Assembly: GCF_030123105.1 (NCBI RefSeq)
Contig: NZ_CP126095.1
Span: 6,262,001-6,326,000 of the forward strand
DNA length: 64,000 nt
Source of the DNA: Paenibacillus sp. G2S3
GTDB lineage: Bacteria; Bacillota; Bacilli; Paenibacillales; Paenibacillaceae
Direction of reading: 5' to 3'
Shown in pieces: positions 17,364 through 26,165 of the stretch; the stretch's first letter is position 1, and every line of letters begins with the position of its first letter. Under the pieces are notes generated by a model, which made no database searches, had not been told where the DNA came from, and worked only from the letters and a program-made list of their open reading frames with translations. The position numbers and the translations under genes are program-made.

Positions 17364-18893
17364 ATGACATCAGATCGCGAACAACCCGTTCAGCCACAAA
17401 CGATTCAAGATCAACCCTATATTCTTGCGCCAAAGAAACGCTCTTCTTCACGCCGCAGCAAACGAGTGATATGGGTTTTCGTTATTTTAATTCTCTGGTT
17501 AACCGGTGTAATGATATATCAGACACATAAACCTCTTCCCGCAGGGATTTCCTATGAAAGCCCCATGTACAAAGTAAATAATGTATCCTTCTGGCATGAC
17601 CTTACCTATCCAGACGGTACGGACACAGGTAAGCAGGAGAGTGAAATTCTTCCGAGAATGCTACAAATCATCGAGGAATCTAGGGAGTTCTTAGTCATTG
17701 ACCTCTTCCTATTTAATGATTATACCCATAAGGATCAGTCGTTCCCTCCTGTCAGTCGAATGCTGACAGATAAGTTAATCTCACAAAAGCAAGCCTTTCC
17801 CGAAATGGAGATTGTCTTCATTACCGATGAGGTCAATACCAATTACAATTCAGCACCCAATCATCTTCTGGAAGAAATGAAGGCCGTAGGGATACGAGTT
17901 ATTATGACTGATGTTAATGCGCTGCGAGATTCTACCCCTGCTTATTCAGCCGTCTGGCGCACCTTCATTCAATGGTTTGGACAATCCGGTAAGGGTTTTA
18001 TCCCCAATCTTATGGCCAGTGGTGGTCCGGATATAACCGCTCGATCTTATCTGAAGCTGCTCAATGTGAAGGCTAATCACCGTAAAGTGGTTTTAAGCGA
18101 GAATACCGCTCTAATCTCCTCTGGAAATGTCCATGACGCCAGCGCCTACCACTCCAATATTGCTCTAGAGGTGCAAGGTCCAATTCTCGCTGATATTCTC
18201 CAGACAGAACAGGCTGCGGCCAATCTATCAAATGCAGGACCACTTCTGAATCATGAGCCAAATTTCACTCAAGAAAAGAACCAGCCCTCTGCAGAACCTT
18301 TGGAAGTGCGGTATATAACGGAAGGAAAGGTCTATAAATATGCGCTTCAAGGCATCAGGTCCGCCCAGAAGGGGGATACCGTATGGATGGGTATGTTCTA
18401 CCTTGCTAACGATGCCATTCTGGATGCGTTGGTAGAGGCTACATCACGCGGAGCTAAAGTAAACCTAATCCTGGATCCAAATCAGAACGCCTTCGGTCGT
18501 GATAAAATCGGGATCCCTAACCGTCCAGTTGCCATGGACCTGAACAAGCGTACGAACGGCAAAATCTCTATTCGTTGGTACAATACGACCAAAGAGCAAT
18601 ATCATCCGAAGCTGCTCTTTATCGCCAAACAAACCGAGAGATCCATCATTCTTGGCGGTTCTACCAATTTCACCACCCGCAATCTGGATGACTACAATCT
18701 TGAGAATGATCTGTGGATTTCTATGAATCGAGATCAGCCGCTTTATACAGAAATGCAAGCCTACTTCAATCGTCTGTGGAATAACGAGGGTCATGCGTTC
18801 ACTTTACCTTTGGAGGCCTATCAGAGCGATGTGACCTGGTACAAGTACATTCTGATCCGGTTGCAGACCAACCTGGGCTTCACCACTTTTTAA
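17364..18893 (+). CDS. Membrane-anchored phospholipase-D-like protein
   Basis: 509 residues. A basic N-terminus and one membrane helix at residues 35-51 are followed by an extracytoplasmic domain with two PLD repeats. The repeat motifs are HRKVVLSE (about residue 239) and HPKLLFIA (about residue 413), the second followed by GGSTNFTTRNLDD. His and Lys of HxKx4D are kept in both, but the Asp is Glu in the first and Ala in the second. Start ATG with AGGAGG eight bases upstream. It is transcribed away from the MerR/B12 gene and towards cls. A phospholipid- or nucleic-acid-directed phosphodiesterase role is possible; substrate unknown. Confidence 0.78.
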   Translation: MTSDREQPVQPQTIQDQPYILAPKKRSSSRRSKRVIWVFVILILWLTGVMIYQTHKPLPAGISYESPMYKVNNVSFWHDLTYPDGTDTGKQESEILPRMLQIIEESREFLVIDLFLFNDYTHKDQSFPPVSRMLTDKLISQKQAFPEMEIVFITDEVNTNYNSAPNHLLEEMKAVGIRVIMTDVNALRDSTPAYSAVWRTFIQWFGQSGKGFIPNLMASGGPDITARSYLKLLNVKANHRKVVLSENTALISSGNVHDASAYHSNIALEVQGPILADILQTEQAAANLSNAGPLLNHEPNFTQEKNQPSAEPLEVRYITEGKVYKYALQGIRSAQKGDTVWMGMFYLANDAILDALVEATSRGAKVNLILDPNQNAFGRDKIGIPNRPVAMDLNKRTNGKISIRWYNTTKEQYHPKLLFIAKQTERSIILGGSTNFTTRNLDDYNLENDLWISMNRDQPLYTEMQAYFNRLWNNEGHAFTLPLEAYQSDVTWYKYILIRLQTNLGFTTF

Positions 18894-18897
18894 ACAA

Positions 18898-18936
18898 AAA
18901 CCACCGCAGAGAAGGCAACACCCTCCGCGGTGGTTT
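18898..18936. terminator. Bidirectional terminator between the PLD-like gene and cls
   Basis: AAACCACCGC/GCGGTGGTTT stem (18898-18907 with 18927-18936) lies between convergent genes, with short A/T runs on both sides. Confidence 0.8.
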
Positions 18937-18950
18937 AATCTGTAATGAGG

Positions 18951-20459
18951 TTATAGCAGTGGGGACATTAATCTGGCGGCAGATTCCAGTATACGTACCA
19001 CCATGCGTTTATTCATAAAGGTCTCATGCACAATCTGAGTCGTGGACAATAAATCCCGTTCAAAATCAGCAACGATTCGTGTAACACTCTCTGTCTGAAG
19101 CAGCAATGCATTCACCTCGAAGTTAAGATGGAAGCTACGCATGTCCATGTTCGCCGTACCAATGGTCGCTATTTCACCATCCACGATCAACAGCTTAGAG
19201 TGTATAAAGCCCTTCTCGTATTCATAAATCTTTACTCCAGCCTCCAGCAATGCCGGGAAATAGGAGTGCGAAGCCAGAAACGGAATCCATTTATCCGGCT
19301 TAGCAGGGAATAACAAACGAACATCAAGACCAGATATAGCCGCTACACGTATAGCAGTTAGGATATCCTCGTCCGGAATGAAGTACGGGCTGGCAATCCA
19401 TACTGATTTCTCAGCTGAGGTGATCATGGAGAAAAATATATTTTTGAGCGCACGACGTTCGTTATCCGGTCCACTCGCAATGATCTGTACTGCTCCGTCA
19501 CCTGTCATAAAGTGTAGCTGTGGCGTGAGATAATCCTGCTCCAGTATTTTTTCACCCGTAGTATGCATCCAATCCTGCAAGAAAATAATTTGCATCGTCC
19601 GTACCGCTTCGCCTCTAACTAACATATGAGTGTCGCGCCAGAATCCATAAGTTTTGCTGCGGCTTAAATATTCATCCCCTACATTCAGTCCACCCATGAA
19701 CCCGACATCACCGTCGATGACGACGATTTTTCGGTGATTCCGGTAATTAACCCGGCTAGAGAAAAAGGAGGTGGAATTACCGTACGATGCCACTTGTACT
19801 CCAGCATCAACCAACTCTTTCAAAAAAGCTTTAGAAAGCTGAAAACTACCCACAGCATCATACATAAATCGGACAGATACACCCGCACGCGCCTTTGCGA
19901 TCAAAATCTGTTGAATACGCGTTCCAATATGATCCGCACGGAAGATATAATACTCCATATGTATATGGTGCTTAGCTTGCCGTAGCTCTAGCAGTAATGT
20001 CCCAAACGTCTCTTCACCATTGGTAAGGATGCGCGTCTCTGATGCAAAGGAAATAGGAGTACGTGCTAGAGTCTTGGATAATAACAGTAGTTTTTGGCGC
20101 GAGGGGTCAAAGACCGACCAATCTTGATGCGTACGCAAAGCGTCATTCTCAATTCGCTCATAGGCCATAAGATCTCGTTGTGCTTTTTTATCATATTTAC
20201 GACGTTTAAATACATTCTGTCCAAATAGAAAATAAAAGACCAGACCTAGCACCGGGATCAACGCAAGCAAAAGAATCCAAGACATTGTAGTAGAAGGATT
20301 ACGGTTCTCCATAAAAATGGCCAAGCTAATCGAAATGACAGTCAGTGTGGAGAAAATACTAATAATCGTTCCAGCAGTACTACCAAAAATACCAAAACCA
20401 AAATAATAAAATGCTATAAATGCCCCAATGATAATTATAGATTGAAGTCCTCTTCTCAT
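18951..20459 (-). CDS. cls: Cardiolipin synthase
   Basis: Condenses two phosphatidylglycerols into cardiolipin at the membrane. 502 residues, with two N-terminal helices (about residues 7-48 and 58-82, including NPSTTMSWILLL) and then two complete PLD motifs: HRKIVVID (about residue 230) with GGLNVGDEY, and HSKLLIVD (about residue 410) with GTANMDMRSF. Length and layout are typical of bacterial Cls. AAGGTAGG precedes the ATG. Unlike its convergent neighbour, both HKD motifs are intact. Confidence 0.94.
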   Translation of the reverse strand: MRRGLQSIIIIGAFIAFYYFGFGIFGSTAGTIISIFSTLTVISISLAIFMENRNPSTTMSWILLLALIPVLGLVFYFLFGQNVFKRRKYDKKAQRDLMAYERIENDALRTHQDWSVFDPSRQKLLLLSKTLARTPISFASETRILTNGEETFGTLLLELRQAKHHIHMEYYIFRADHIGTRIQQILIAKARAGVSVRFMYDAVGSFQLSKAFLKELVDAGVQVASYGNSTSFFSSRVNYRNHRKIVVIDGDVGFMGGLNVGDEYLSRSKTYGFWRDTHMLVRGEAVRTMQIIFLQDWMHTTGEKILEQDYLTPQLHFMTGDGAVQIIASGPDNERRALKNIFFSMITSAEKSVWIASPYFIPDEDILTAIRVAAISGLDVRLLFPAKPDKWIPFLASHSYFPALLEAGVKIYEYEKGFIHSKLLIVDGEIATIGTANMDMRSFHLNFEVNALLLQTESVTRIVADFERDLLSTTQIVHETFMNKRMVVRILESAARLMSPLL

Positions 20460-20597
20460 ATTGTACCTACCTTCTTATTCATACAAGCAACACCAAAATG
20501 ACACATTTATATATTACATGAAGAACCTATATCTTCCTAGACAATTACTATGTAAAAATCTATTTACAACAAAACTGTAACCCTTCTGTTCTGAAAT

Positions 20598-20626
20598 TTG
20601 TAATGACAGGATGGATCGAATATAAT
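20598..20626 (+). promoter_or_regulatory. Promoter of the TetR-RND unit
   Basis: TTGTAA (20598-20603), 17-base spacer, TATAAT (20621-20626). Confidence 0.7.
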
Positions 20627-20630
20627 TATT

Positions 20631-20646
20631 TTGACCGATTAGTCAA
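20631..20646. promoter_or_regulatory. TetR-type operator
   Basis: TTGACCGATTAGTCAA is an inverted repeat (TTGAC...GTCAA) placed at the predicted transcription start, five bases after the -10. This is the expected place for autorepression by the TetR regulator just downstream. Confidence 0.7.
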
Positions 20647-20685
20647 TTATAGAACTGAGTAGTCAGAAAGGAGGTTATCCCCCCA

Positions 20686-21603
20686 ATGAGTGATAAAACT
20701 GTGGACAAGCAGGAACAGATTATTAAGATCGCCATGCAATTATTCGCTGTGAAAGGCTCTTCTTCCACGTCCATGCAAGAGATCGCCGAATTATGCGGAA
20801 TTTCGAAGGGAAGCTTGTATCTAGTATTCAAATCGAAAGAAGAACTGGAACGAAGTATTTTCCTCTATTGTTACCGAATGATTCGTGATCCCTTATTACG
20901 TGAAGAACAAGAAACCCAAAGAACACCACGTGAGAAGCTTAGGAATCAAATAGAAATTTTACTGAGCCATGTTTACGAATTGCGTGAGTTCTTACAGCGT
21001 CAAATTCAGGAAGTTGCCGGAAAAGGATTTGATGCTGAAGTACCGGAATGGCTACGTAGAAACAATGCTTCCTTCTTGCGCTGGTTTCAGGTGAAGATGG
21101 AGACCCTTTATGGAAAAGACATTGTTCCCTATACCGGAGATTTATGTATTGTTGGTCATGGACTAATCAAATCATATATTGCGGTTATTTTTCGTCAGGA
21201 TACCCATTTGTCCCTTGCCGTTATGGCTGATCATCTTATGAATCTATTGGATATTATTGTTTCTGGTCTTCTTACAAGTAAGCAGGCTCCTCTCATCAAC
21301 TCTAGTATTCTAGCAAGCTGGATGGAGGAAAATGAGGAGAGTAAGCGCAAGAATCCACTGCAGATCATTAAGGACATGAAGACTGTGGTCAGTAAATTAG
21401 ATAGTATAGAACCCGCAGAGTCAGCCGATTTGCTGGAATCACTCAACATTCTAGAAGGTGAAGTTCTCTTACCACACCCACGCAAAGCAATCATACAGGG
21501 GATGTTGTCCAACCTTCAATCCTGCTCAGAGCTCACTACACCATTGGAAGAATTGAGGAAGCTGGTTACCTCTTTTTCAAATCATTCATGCGTATTTCGT
21601 TAA
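20686..21603 (+). CDS. TetR/AcrR-family transcriptional regulator
   Basis: 305 residues. The N-terminal HTH (residues 8-55) reads QIIKIAMQLFAVKGSSSTS, then ISKGSLYLVFKSKEEL, which is classical TetR. The C-terminal ligand domain is longer than usual (TetR proteins are commonly about 200 residues), with a helical tail. Start ATG after AAAGGAGG. It sits 112 bases before the RND pump gene on the same strand. Role inferred: repressor of itself and of the pump; ligand unknown. Confidence 0.88.
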   Translation: MSDKTVDKQEQIIKIAMQLFAVKGSSSTSMQEIAELCGISKGSLYLVFKSKEELERSIFLYCYRMIRDPLLREEQETQRTPREKLRNQIEILLSHVYELREFLQRQIQEVAGKGFDAEVPEWLRRNNASFLRWFQVKMETLYGKDIVPYTGDLCIVGHGLIKSYIAVIFRQDTHLSLAVMADHLMNLLDIIVSGLLTSKQAPLINSSILASWMEENEESKRKNPLQIIKDMKTVVSKLDSIEPAESADLLESLNILEGEVLLPHPRKAIIQGMLSNLQSCSELTTPLEELRKLVTSFSNHSCVFR

Positions 21604-21715
21604 TTGCTCTATAAAGAGTTCGTGAGAGAGAAGAACATGGATAGCGAGTATTATAAATTTTCAAAATGGTGCCTATTTCGTAAAGAAAGGCCCGAGAGGA
21701 GCAGAATCAAAACTT

Positions 21716-24700
21716 ATGAAAAGCTTAATTAATTTCTCGCTCAGGAACAAATTTGCCATTTGGCTTCTGACGATAATTATTGTATTTGCCGGTTTGTATA
21801 GCGGACTGACAATGAAGCAAGAAACCTTACCTAATATTAGTATACCCTATCTTAGCGTAACAACCATTTATCCGGGTGCTGCACCAGAAGGCGTCGTTAA
21901 TGATGTCAGCAAACCGTTGGAGCAGAAGCTACGTAATGTGGATGGTGTAAAAACGATCACCTCCACTTCTCTAGAGAATGCTTCCAGTATCCAAATCGAG
22001 TTCGATTATGGTACGAATCTAGATAATGCAACAGCAGCAGTTCGTGAGTCGCTAAACGAAGTCTCTCTGCCAGACAATGCGCAGAAGCCTTCCATTTCTC
22101 GCTTTAGCCTTAGCTCAATGCCTGTCGTTTCCCTCAGTCTATCCAATGGGGATTCAGAGGATCTTGAGGAACTGACCCGTATTGCCGAGAATGACATTCG
22201 CCCTGCCCTTGAAGATGTTGAGGGTGTCGCTTCTATTCAAATCTCTGGACAATACGTCAAAGAAGTTTCGCTTAAGTTCAATCAAGAGAAGCTCAGCCAA
22301 TACGGACTGACCGAAGATACGGTTAAAGGGATCATTCAAGGCTCTTCCCTCCGTGTTCCTTTAGGGCTGTTCGAGATGGACAAAGCTCAAAAGGCAGTGG
22401 TTGTGGATGGCAACATCACTACCGTTGAGGATCTTAAAAATGTAACCATTCCAGTTATGCCAACTGGTGCTACGGGCGCTGCTGGCGCTGGTGCTTCTGG
22501 AGCTGGTGCTACCGGTGCAGGTGCAGGAAGTACTGCTGGTGCAGGCGCTGCTGGCGGAGCCGCAAATATGGGATTGCCGACCGTGAAGCTGGGAGAGCTT
22601 GCCACAATTGAGGTTGTTGGGAATTCTGAATCCATCTCCCGTACGAATGGTAAAGAATCAATCGGTATCCAGATTGTCAAAGCCAATGATGCCAACACTG
22701 TTGATGTCGTAAATGGCGTTAAGGACAAAACTGAAGAATTAAAAGCACAATATAAAGGCATTGACCTTACAGTTCTGCTTGACCAAGGTAAGCCGATTGA
22801 GGACTCCGTAAATACAATGTTGTCCAAGGCAGTATTTGGTGCTCTTTTCGCAGTAATTATCATTTTGGTCTTCCTGCGGAATATTCGTTCGACGATCATT
22901 TCTATTATCTCTATTCCATTATCACTACTGATCGCAGTGTTATGTCTGCGTCAAATGGATATCACGCTTAATATGATGACCCTTGGTGCGATGACCGTTG
23001 CCATCGGACGGGTAGTCGATGACTCGATTGTCGTCATAGAGAACATATACCGGCGGCTCTCCTTATCTGGCGAGAAACTAAAAGGCCGGGAATTAATCAG
23101 TGCAGCGACACGTGAAATGTTCGTACCAATCATGTCCTCTACGATTGTAACCATTGCGGTGTTCTTACCGCTTGCTCTCGTAAGTGGTATGGTTGGCGAG
23201 CTGTTCTTGCCTTTCGCTTTAACCATGGTCTTCGCCCTGCTCGCTTCATTGGTAGTTGCGATTACCCTAGTTCCTGCAATGGCTCACTCGCTGTTCCGCA
23301 ATGGATTGAAAGGTAAGAAAACGCATAGTGAGAAACCAGACAGAATGTCTGCCGGTTATCAAAAAATTCTGAACTGGTGTCTTTCTCATAAACTCATTAC
23401 GTTCGGAGTTGCGGTTATTCTCCTTGCGGGTAGCTTGTTCCTGATCAAACCTATCGGTGTTAGCTTTATGCCTTCCCAAGAAGATAAAACCGTTATGCTA
23501 ACTTACTCACCGAAGGCTGGGCAAAGAACTGAAGAAGTTCAAGAGCAAGGCCTGAAAGCTGAGAAATATATTTTAGCGCAGCAGCATGTAGATAAGATGC
23601 AATATTCTATCGGCGGCGGTGGCCCAATGGGTATGGGCGGATCCAGCAACTCAGGACTCTTTTTCATCGTTTATGATAGTAATACTCCTGATTTCGAAAG
23701 CGTAAAAGAGAAGTTGATCGAAGGCTTAACCGCAGAAGTCCCAGATGGTGTGTGGGGTGATATGTCCGCGATGATGAGCGGAGGTATGGGTGGAAGCACG
23801 TTAACCGTGAATGTATTCGGAGACGAATTAGATCAAATTAAGCCGGTAGCAGATGAGATCGCCAAGATCGTACAGGCTGACACCACTAATTTCAAAGATG
23901 GAGAAACAAGTCTCAAAGAAGCTTACGATCAATATACGATTGTAGCGGATCAAGAGAAGCTTAGCTCCCTTGGACTTACAGCGGGACAAATTGCGATGAA
24001 GCTTGCTCCTGCAGGTACACGTCCAGTACTCACAGAAGTAGAAATGGACGGCAAGAACTACAAAGTCTATATCGAAACAGATAAAGAAACGTATAAGAGT
24101 ATTAAAGAAATGGAAGAGGCTACATTGACTTCACCACTAGGCATTTCCGTGCCAATCGGTCAAGTTGCCAAAATTGAAAATGGCTCTTCCCCTGACTCGA
24201 TTACTCGGATGGACGGTAAAATGAAGGTGGATGTCACTGCCGAGATTATTTCAAGTGACGTCAATAGTGCTTCAAACATCGTGAAAGAAAAAGTAGATGC
24301 TATGGAATTACCTGATGGCGTAACGGTTAGCTTCGGTGGTGTAACCGAACAGATCAATGATACGTTTGGTCAATTAGGTATTGCTATGGCGGCTGCTATT
24401 GCCATCGTATACTTCGTGCTTGTGGTTACGTTTGGCGGTGGATTAGCTCCATTTGCTATCCTGTTCTCACTTCCTTTCACAGTTATCGGGGTACTCGTTG
24501 CCCTTCTGATCGCTGGGGAAACCTTAAACGTCTCCTCCCTCATGGGTGCGCTGATGTTGATTGGTATCGTAGTCACGAATGCAATTGTCCTCATCGACCG
24601 CGTTATTCATAAGGAAAAAGAAGGAATGACCACACGTCAAGCCTTGCTTGAAGCAGGCGGCACACGTTTACGTCCAATCCTGATGACTGCACTTGCAACG

Positions 24701-24877
24701 ATTGGCGCATTGCTGCCACTGGTTACAGGACTTGAAAACAGTGCAGGGATCATCTCCAGAGGACTGGGAGTTACAGTTATCGGCGGTTTGATCAGTTCCA
24801 CGCTGCTGACACTTGTAGTAGTACCAGTTGTGTATGAGTTCCTGATGAAATTCCGCAGTAAAAAGGTAATTGACTAG
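21716..24877 (+). CDS. RND-family efflux transporter (SwrC/AcrB-like)
   Basis: A 1053-residue proton-driven export pump with the RND pattern: helix 1 at residues 12-30, a large external loop, helices 2-6 (about 360-530), a second loop, and helices 8-12. The charged transmembrane motif VVDDSIVVIENI (about residue 433) and GIVVTNAIVLIDRV in helix 10 are intact. The related SwrC of Bacillus exports lipopeptides. An unusual Gly/Ala-rich block of about 35 residues (about 248-283) interrupts the first external loop. No membrane-fusion protein gene is adjacent, as expected for Gram-positive RND pumps of this type. Substrate unknown. Confidence 0.92.
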   Translation: MKSLINFSLRNKFAIWLLTIIIVFAGLYSGLTMKQETLPNISIPYLSVTTIYPGAAPEGVVNDVSKPLEQKLRNVDGVKTITSTSLENASSIQIEFDYGTNLDNATAAVRESLNEVSLPDNAQKPSISRFSLSSMPVVSLSLSNGDSEDLEELTRIAENDIRPALEDVEGVASIQISGQYVKEVSLKFNQEKLSQYGLTEDTVKGIIQGSSLRVPLGLFEMDKAQKAVVVDGNITTVEDLKNVTIPVMPTGATGAAGAGASGAGATGAGAGSTAGAGAAGGAANMGLPTVKLGELATIEVVGNSESISRTNGKESIGIQIVKANDANTVDVVNGVKDKTEELKAQYKGIDLTVLLDQGKPIEDSVNTMLSKAVFGALFAVIIILVFLRNIRSTIISIISIPLSLLIAVLCLRQMDITLNMMTLGAMTVAIGRVVDDSIVVIENIYRRLSLSGEKLKGRELISAATREMFVPIMSSTIVTIAVFLPLALVSGMVGELFLPFALTMVFALLASLVVAITLVPAMAHSLFRNGLKGKKTHSEKPDRMSAGYQKILNWCLSHKLITFGVAVILLAGSLFLIKPIGVSFMPSQEDKTVMLTYSPKAGQRTEEVQEQGLKAEKYILAQQHVDKMQYSIGGGGPMGMGGSSNSGLFFIVYDSNTPDFESVKEKLIEGLTAEVPDGVWGDMSAMMSGGMGGSTLTVNVFGDELDQIKPVADEIAKIVQADTTNFKDGETSLKEAYDQYTIVADQEKLSSLGLTAGQIAMKLAPAGTRPVLTEVEMDGKNYKVYIETDKETYKSIKEMEEATLTSPLGISVPIGQVAKIENGSSPDSITRMDGKMKVDVTAEIISSDVNSASNIVKEKVDAMELPDGVTVSFGGVTEQINDTFGQLGIAMAAAIAIVYFVLVVTFGGGLAPFAILFSLPFTVIGVLVALLIAGETLNVSSLMGALMLIGIVVTNAIVLIDRVIHKEKEGMTTRQALLEAGGTRLRPILMTALATIGALLPLVTGLENSAGIISRGLGVTVIGGLISSTLLTLVVVPVVYEFLMKFRSKKVID

Positions 24878-24912
24878 AACTCTTGATGCGAATCAAGTAC
24901 ACATGCTAAATG

Positions 24913-24964
24913 AAGAAGCTGTCTCCTTAGTAGTGAATACTACTTATGAGGCAGCTTCTTTTTT
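24913..24964 (+). terminator. Terminator of the RND gene
   Basis: Stem AAGAAGCTG/CAGCTTCTT (24913-24921 with 24952-24960) with an inner AGTAGT/ACTACT pairing, followed by a T run. Confidence 0.85.
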
Positions 24965-25007
24965 ACTTGGACCTCTATATACATCACTATTCACACTTCT
25001 TCTACAT

Positions 25008-25038
25008 GAAAAACCCGACCTAATTTATAGGCCGGGCT
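25008..25038 (-). terminator. Terminator of the TorD-like gene
   Basis: Minus-strand AGCCCGGCC pairs with GGTCGGGTT, followed by five U, 20 bases after the stop. Confidence 0.85.
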
Positions 25039-25057
25039 CTGTATTATTATACTGTTC

Positions 25058-25750
25058 TTATACCATTACTGTTGCACTGCTCTCCAGCGAAGCTCTCCAG
25101 GAACGCAGCATTTGCAGATCAAGGGGTAGAAACTCAGCGAGCATATGGGAAAGTCCCAAGTACAATGTACTATTCGTTGCTGCGTTTAACTTCTCGCAGA
25201 ACTGTGGAGTCCATTGCAGTAAATGATCTTCCAAAAAGGCTACCTGAATATCAAGTAGATCCATAGCACTTCTAATTGAGAAGCTGTTGTACAACATTCG
25301 CTCATGCATCACTGCCATAAATTCCAGCTCAATAGCAATATGATCATCAGCTTCACCATTACATTTGTTAAATACGATTCCTGCGGAAGTATATACATTA
25401 GCAAGCACGTTGCAGAAATCTTCAGAACGACCCAGAATAGCAGCTTCACGTAATTTAAAAGAGCTTACTGTCTGTTCGTGCATAAGCCGTTTATACTCTT
25501 GGGTCTCTTGCTCACATATATGGGGGAGCTTATTCGGTTCCTGACTCAAATAGCGCTTCAGTTCCCGTCCACCTTCTGTCATCTCTGCAGCAACACTCAT
25601 CTTACGATTCCGGCTCCACTGAGCCACAAGTGAGAGTGATGGTTTTCTGCCCAAAAAATCCACTAAAAGCTGATATATTAATCCCCGACTTTCCAACCAA
25701 TGGCTAAATGCCTCCGGCACGGCGAGCGATGGAACAGTTTGCATAGTCAT
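25058..25750 (-). CDS. TorD/DmsD-like molybdoenzyme chaperone
   Basis: 230 residues, all-helical. The family signature is recognisable as GEADDHIAIELEFMAVMHE (about residues 150-168), corresponding to the E-x-x-DH-x3-EL-x-F segment of TorD-type chaperones. These proteins bind the Tat leader of molybdopterin oxidoreductases and help cofactor insertion. I chose ATG at 25750, with AGGAGG nine bases upstream, over a longer in-frame start that lacks a ribosome site. It is transcribed away from moaA, which makes the cofactor precursor. No molybdoenzyme gene is visible in the window, so the client is elsewhere. Confidence 0.72.
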   Translation of the reverse strand: MTMQTVPSLAVPEAFSHWLESRGLIYQLLVDFLGRKPSLSLVAQWSRNRKMSVAAEMTEGGRELKRYLSQEPNKLPHICEQETQEYKRLMHEQTVSSFKLREAAILGRSEDFCNVLANVYTSAGIVFNKCNGEADDHIAIELEFMAVMHERMLYNSFSIRSAMDLLDIQVAFLEDHLLQWTPQFCEKLNAATNSTLYLGLSHMLAEFLPLDLQMLRSWRASLESSATVMV

Positions 25751-26165
25751 TTTGCAAATCCTCCTCATTGGGTTTCCCGGCCACACACCGTCACATGATC
25801 GACGTGCAATTTCCGGTATCCTTTCTGTTTTCGCAAAAGTGAACGTAAAAGTAATCCGCACCTAGATTATATCGGATATTAAAAATGCTTTCCGTGAGCA
25901 TTCTATGACTAATCACATCATTTGTCGTACTTTTGTCACATTTTCGCCAGTCAATTTCGGCTTTGTCATTCTATTTAGTTTGTCCATTATTATGCAATTA
26001 AATCACAACCCTCCTTCTTCAAATAGGGGGAGTTTAACCCGTTCAATAGTTTGCTCATTGACGTACCCGCGAGCGATCTTTAAAATTCTAAACAAGTATA
26101 ATCACCTTCGCCTCCTCTTAAGGCGGGAAGCATTCAAAATACCAACAAATGAAGGGAGCAACGCT
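25751..26165. other. Divergent intergenic region torD-like / moaA
   Basis: 415 bases without a convincing gene. It holds the moaA promoter (26058-26086) and a small hairpin CGCCT/AGGCG in the moaA leader. An open frame extends upstream from moaA but has no ribosome site. I did not recognise a molybdenum-cofactor riboswitch. Confidence 0.5.
26058..26086 (+). promoter_or_regulatory. moaA: Promoter of moaA
   Basis: TTGACG (26058-26063), 17-base spacer, TAAAAT (26081-26086). The leader before the ATG is about 73 bases. Confidence 0.65.

Noticed and set aside
25900..26000. FNR site between the torD-like gene and moaA
   Set aside because: TTGTCACA occurs, but no matching left half (TGTGA at six bases) is present.
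25905..26165. N-terminal extension of MoaA
   Set aside because: The frame is open upstream, but the strong ribosome site AAGGGAG precedes ATG 26166 and the MoaA family begins there. A promoter also lies inside the extension.
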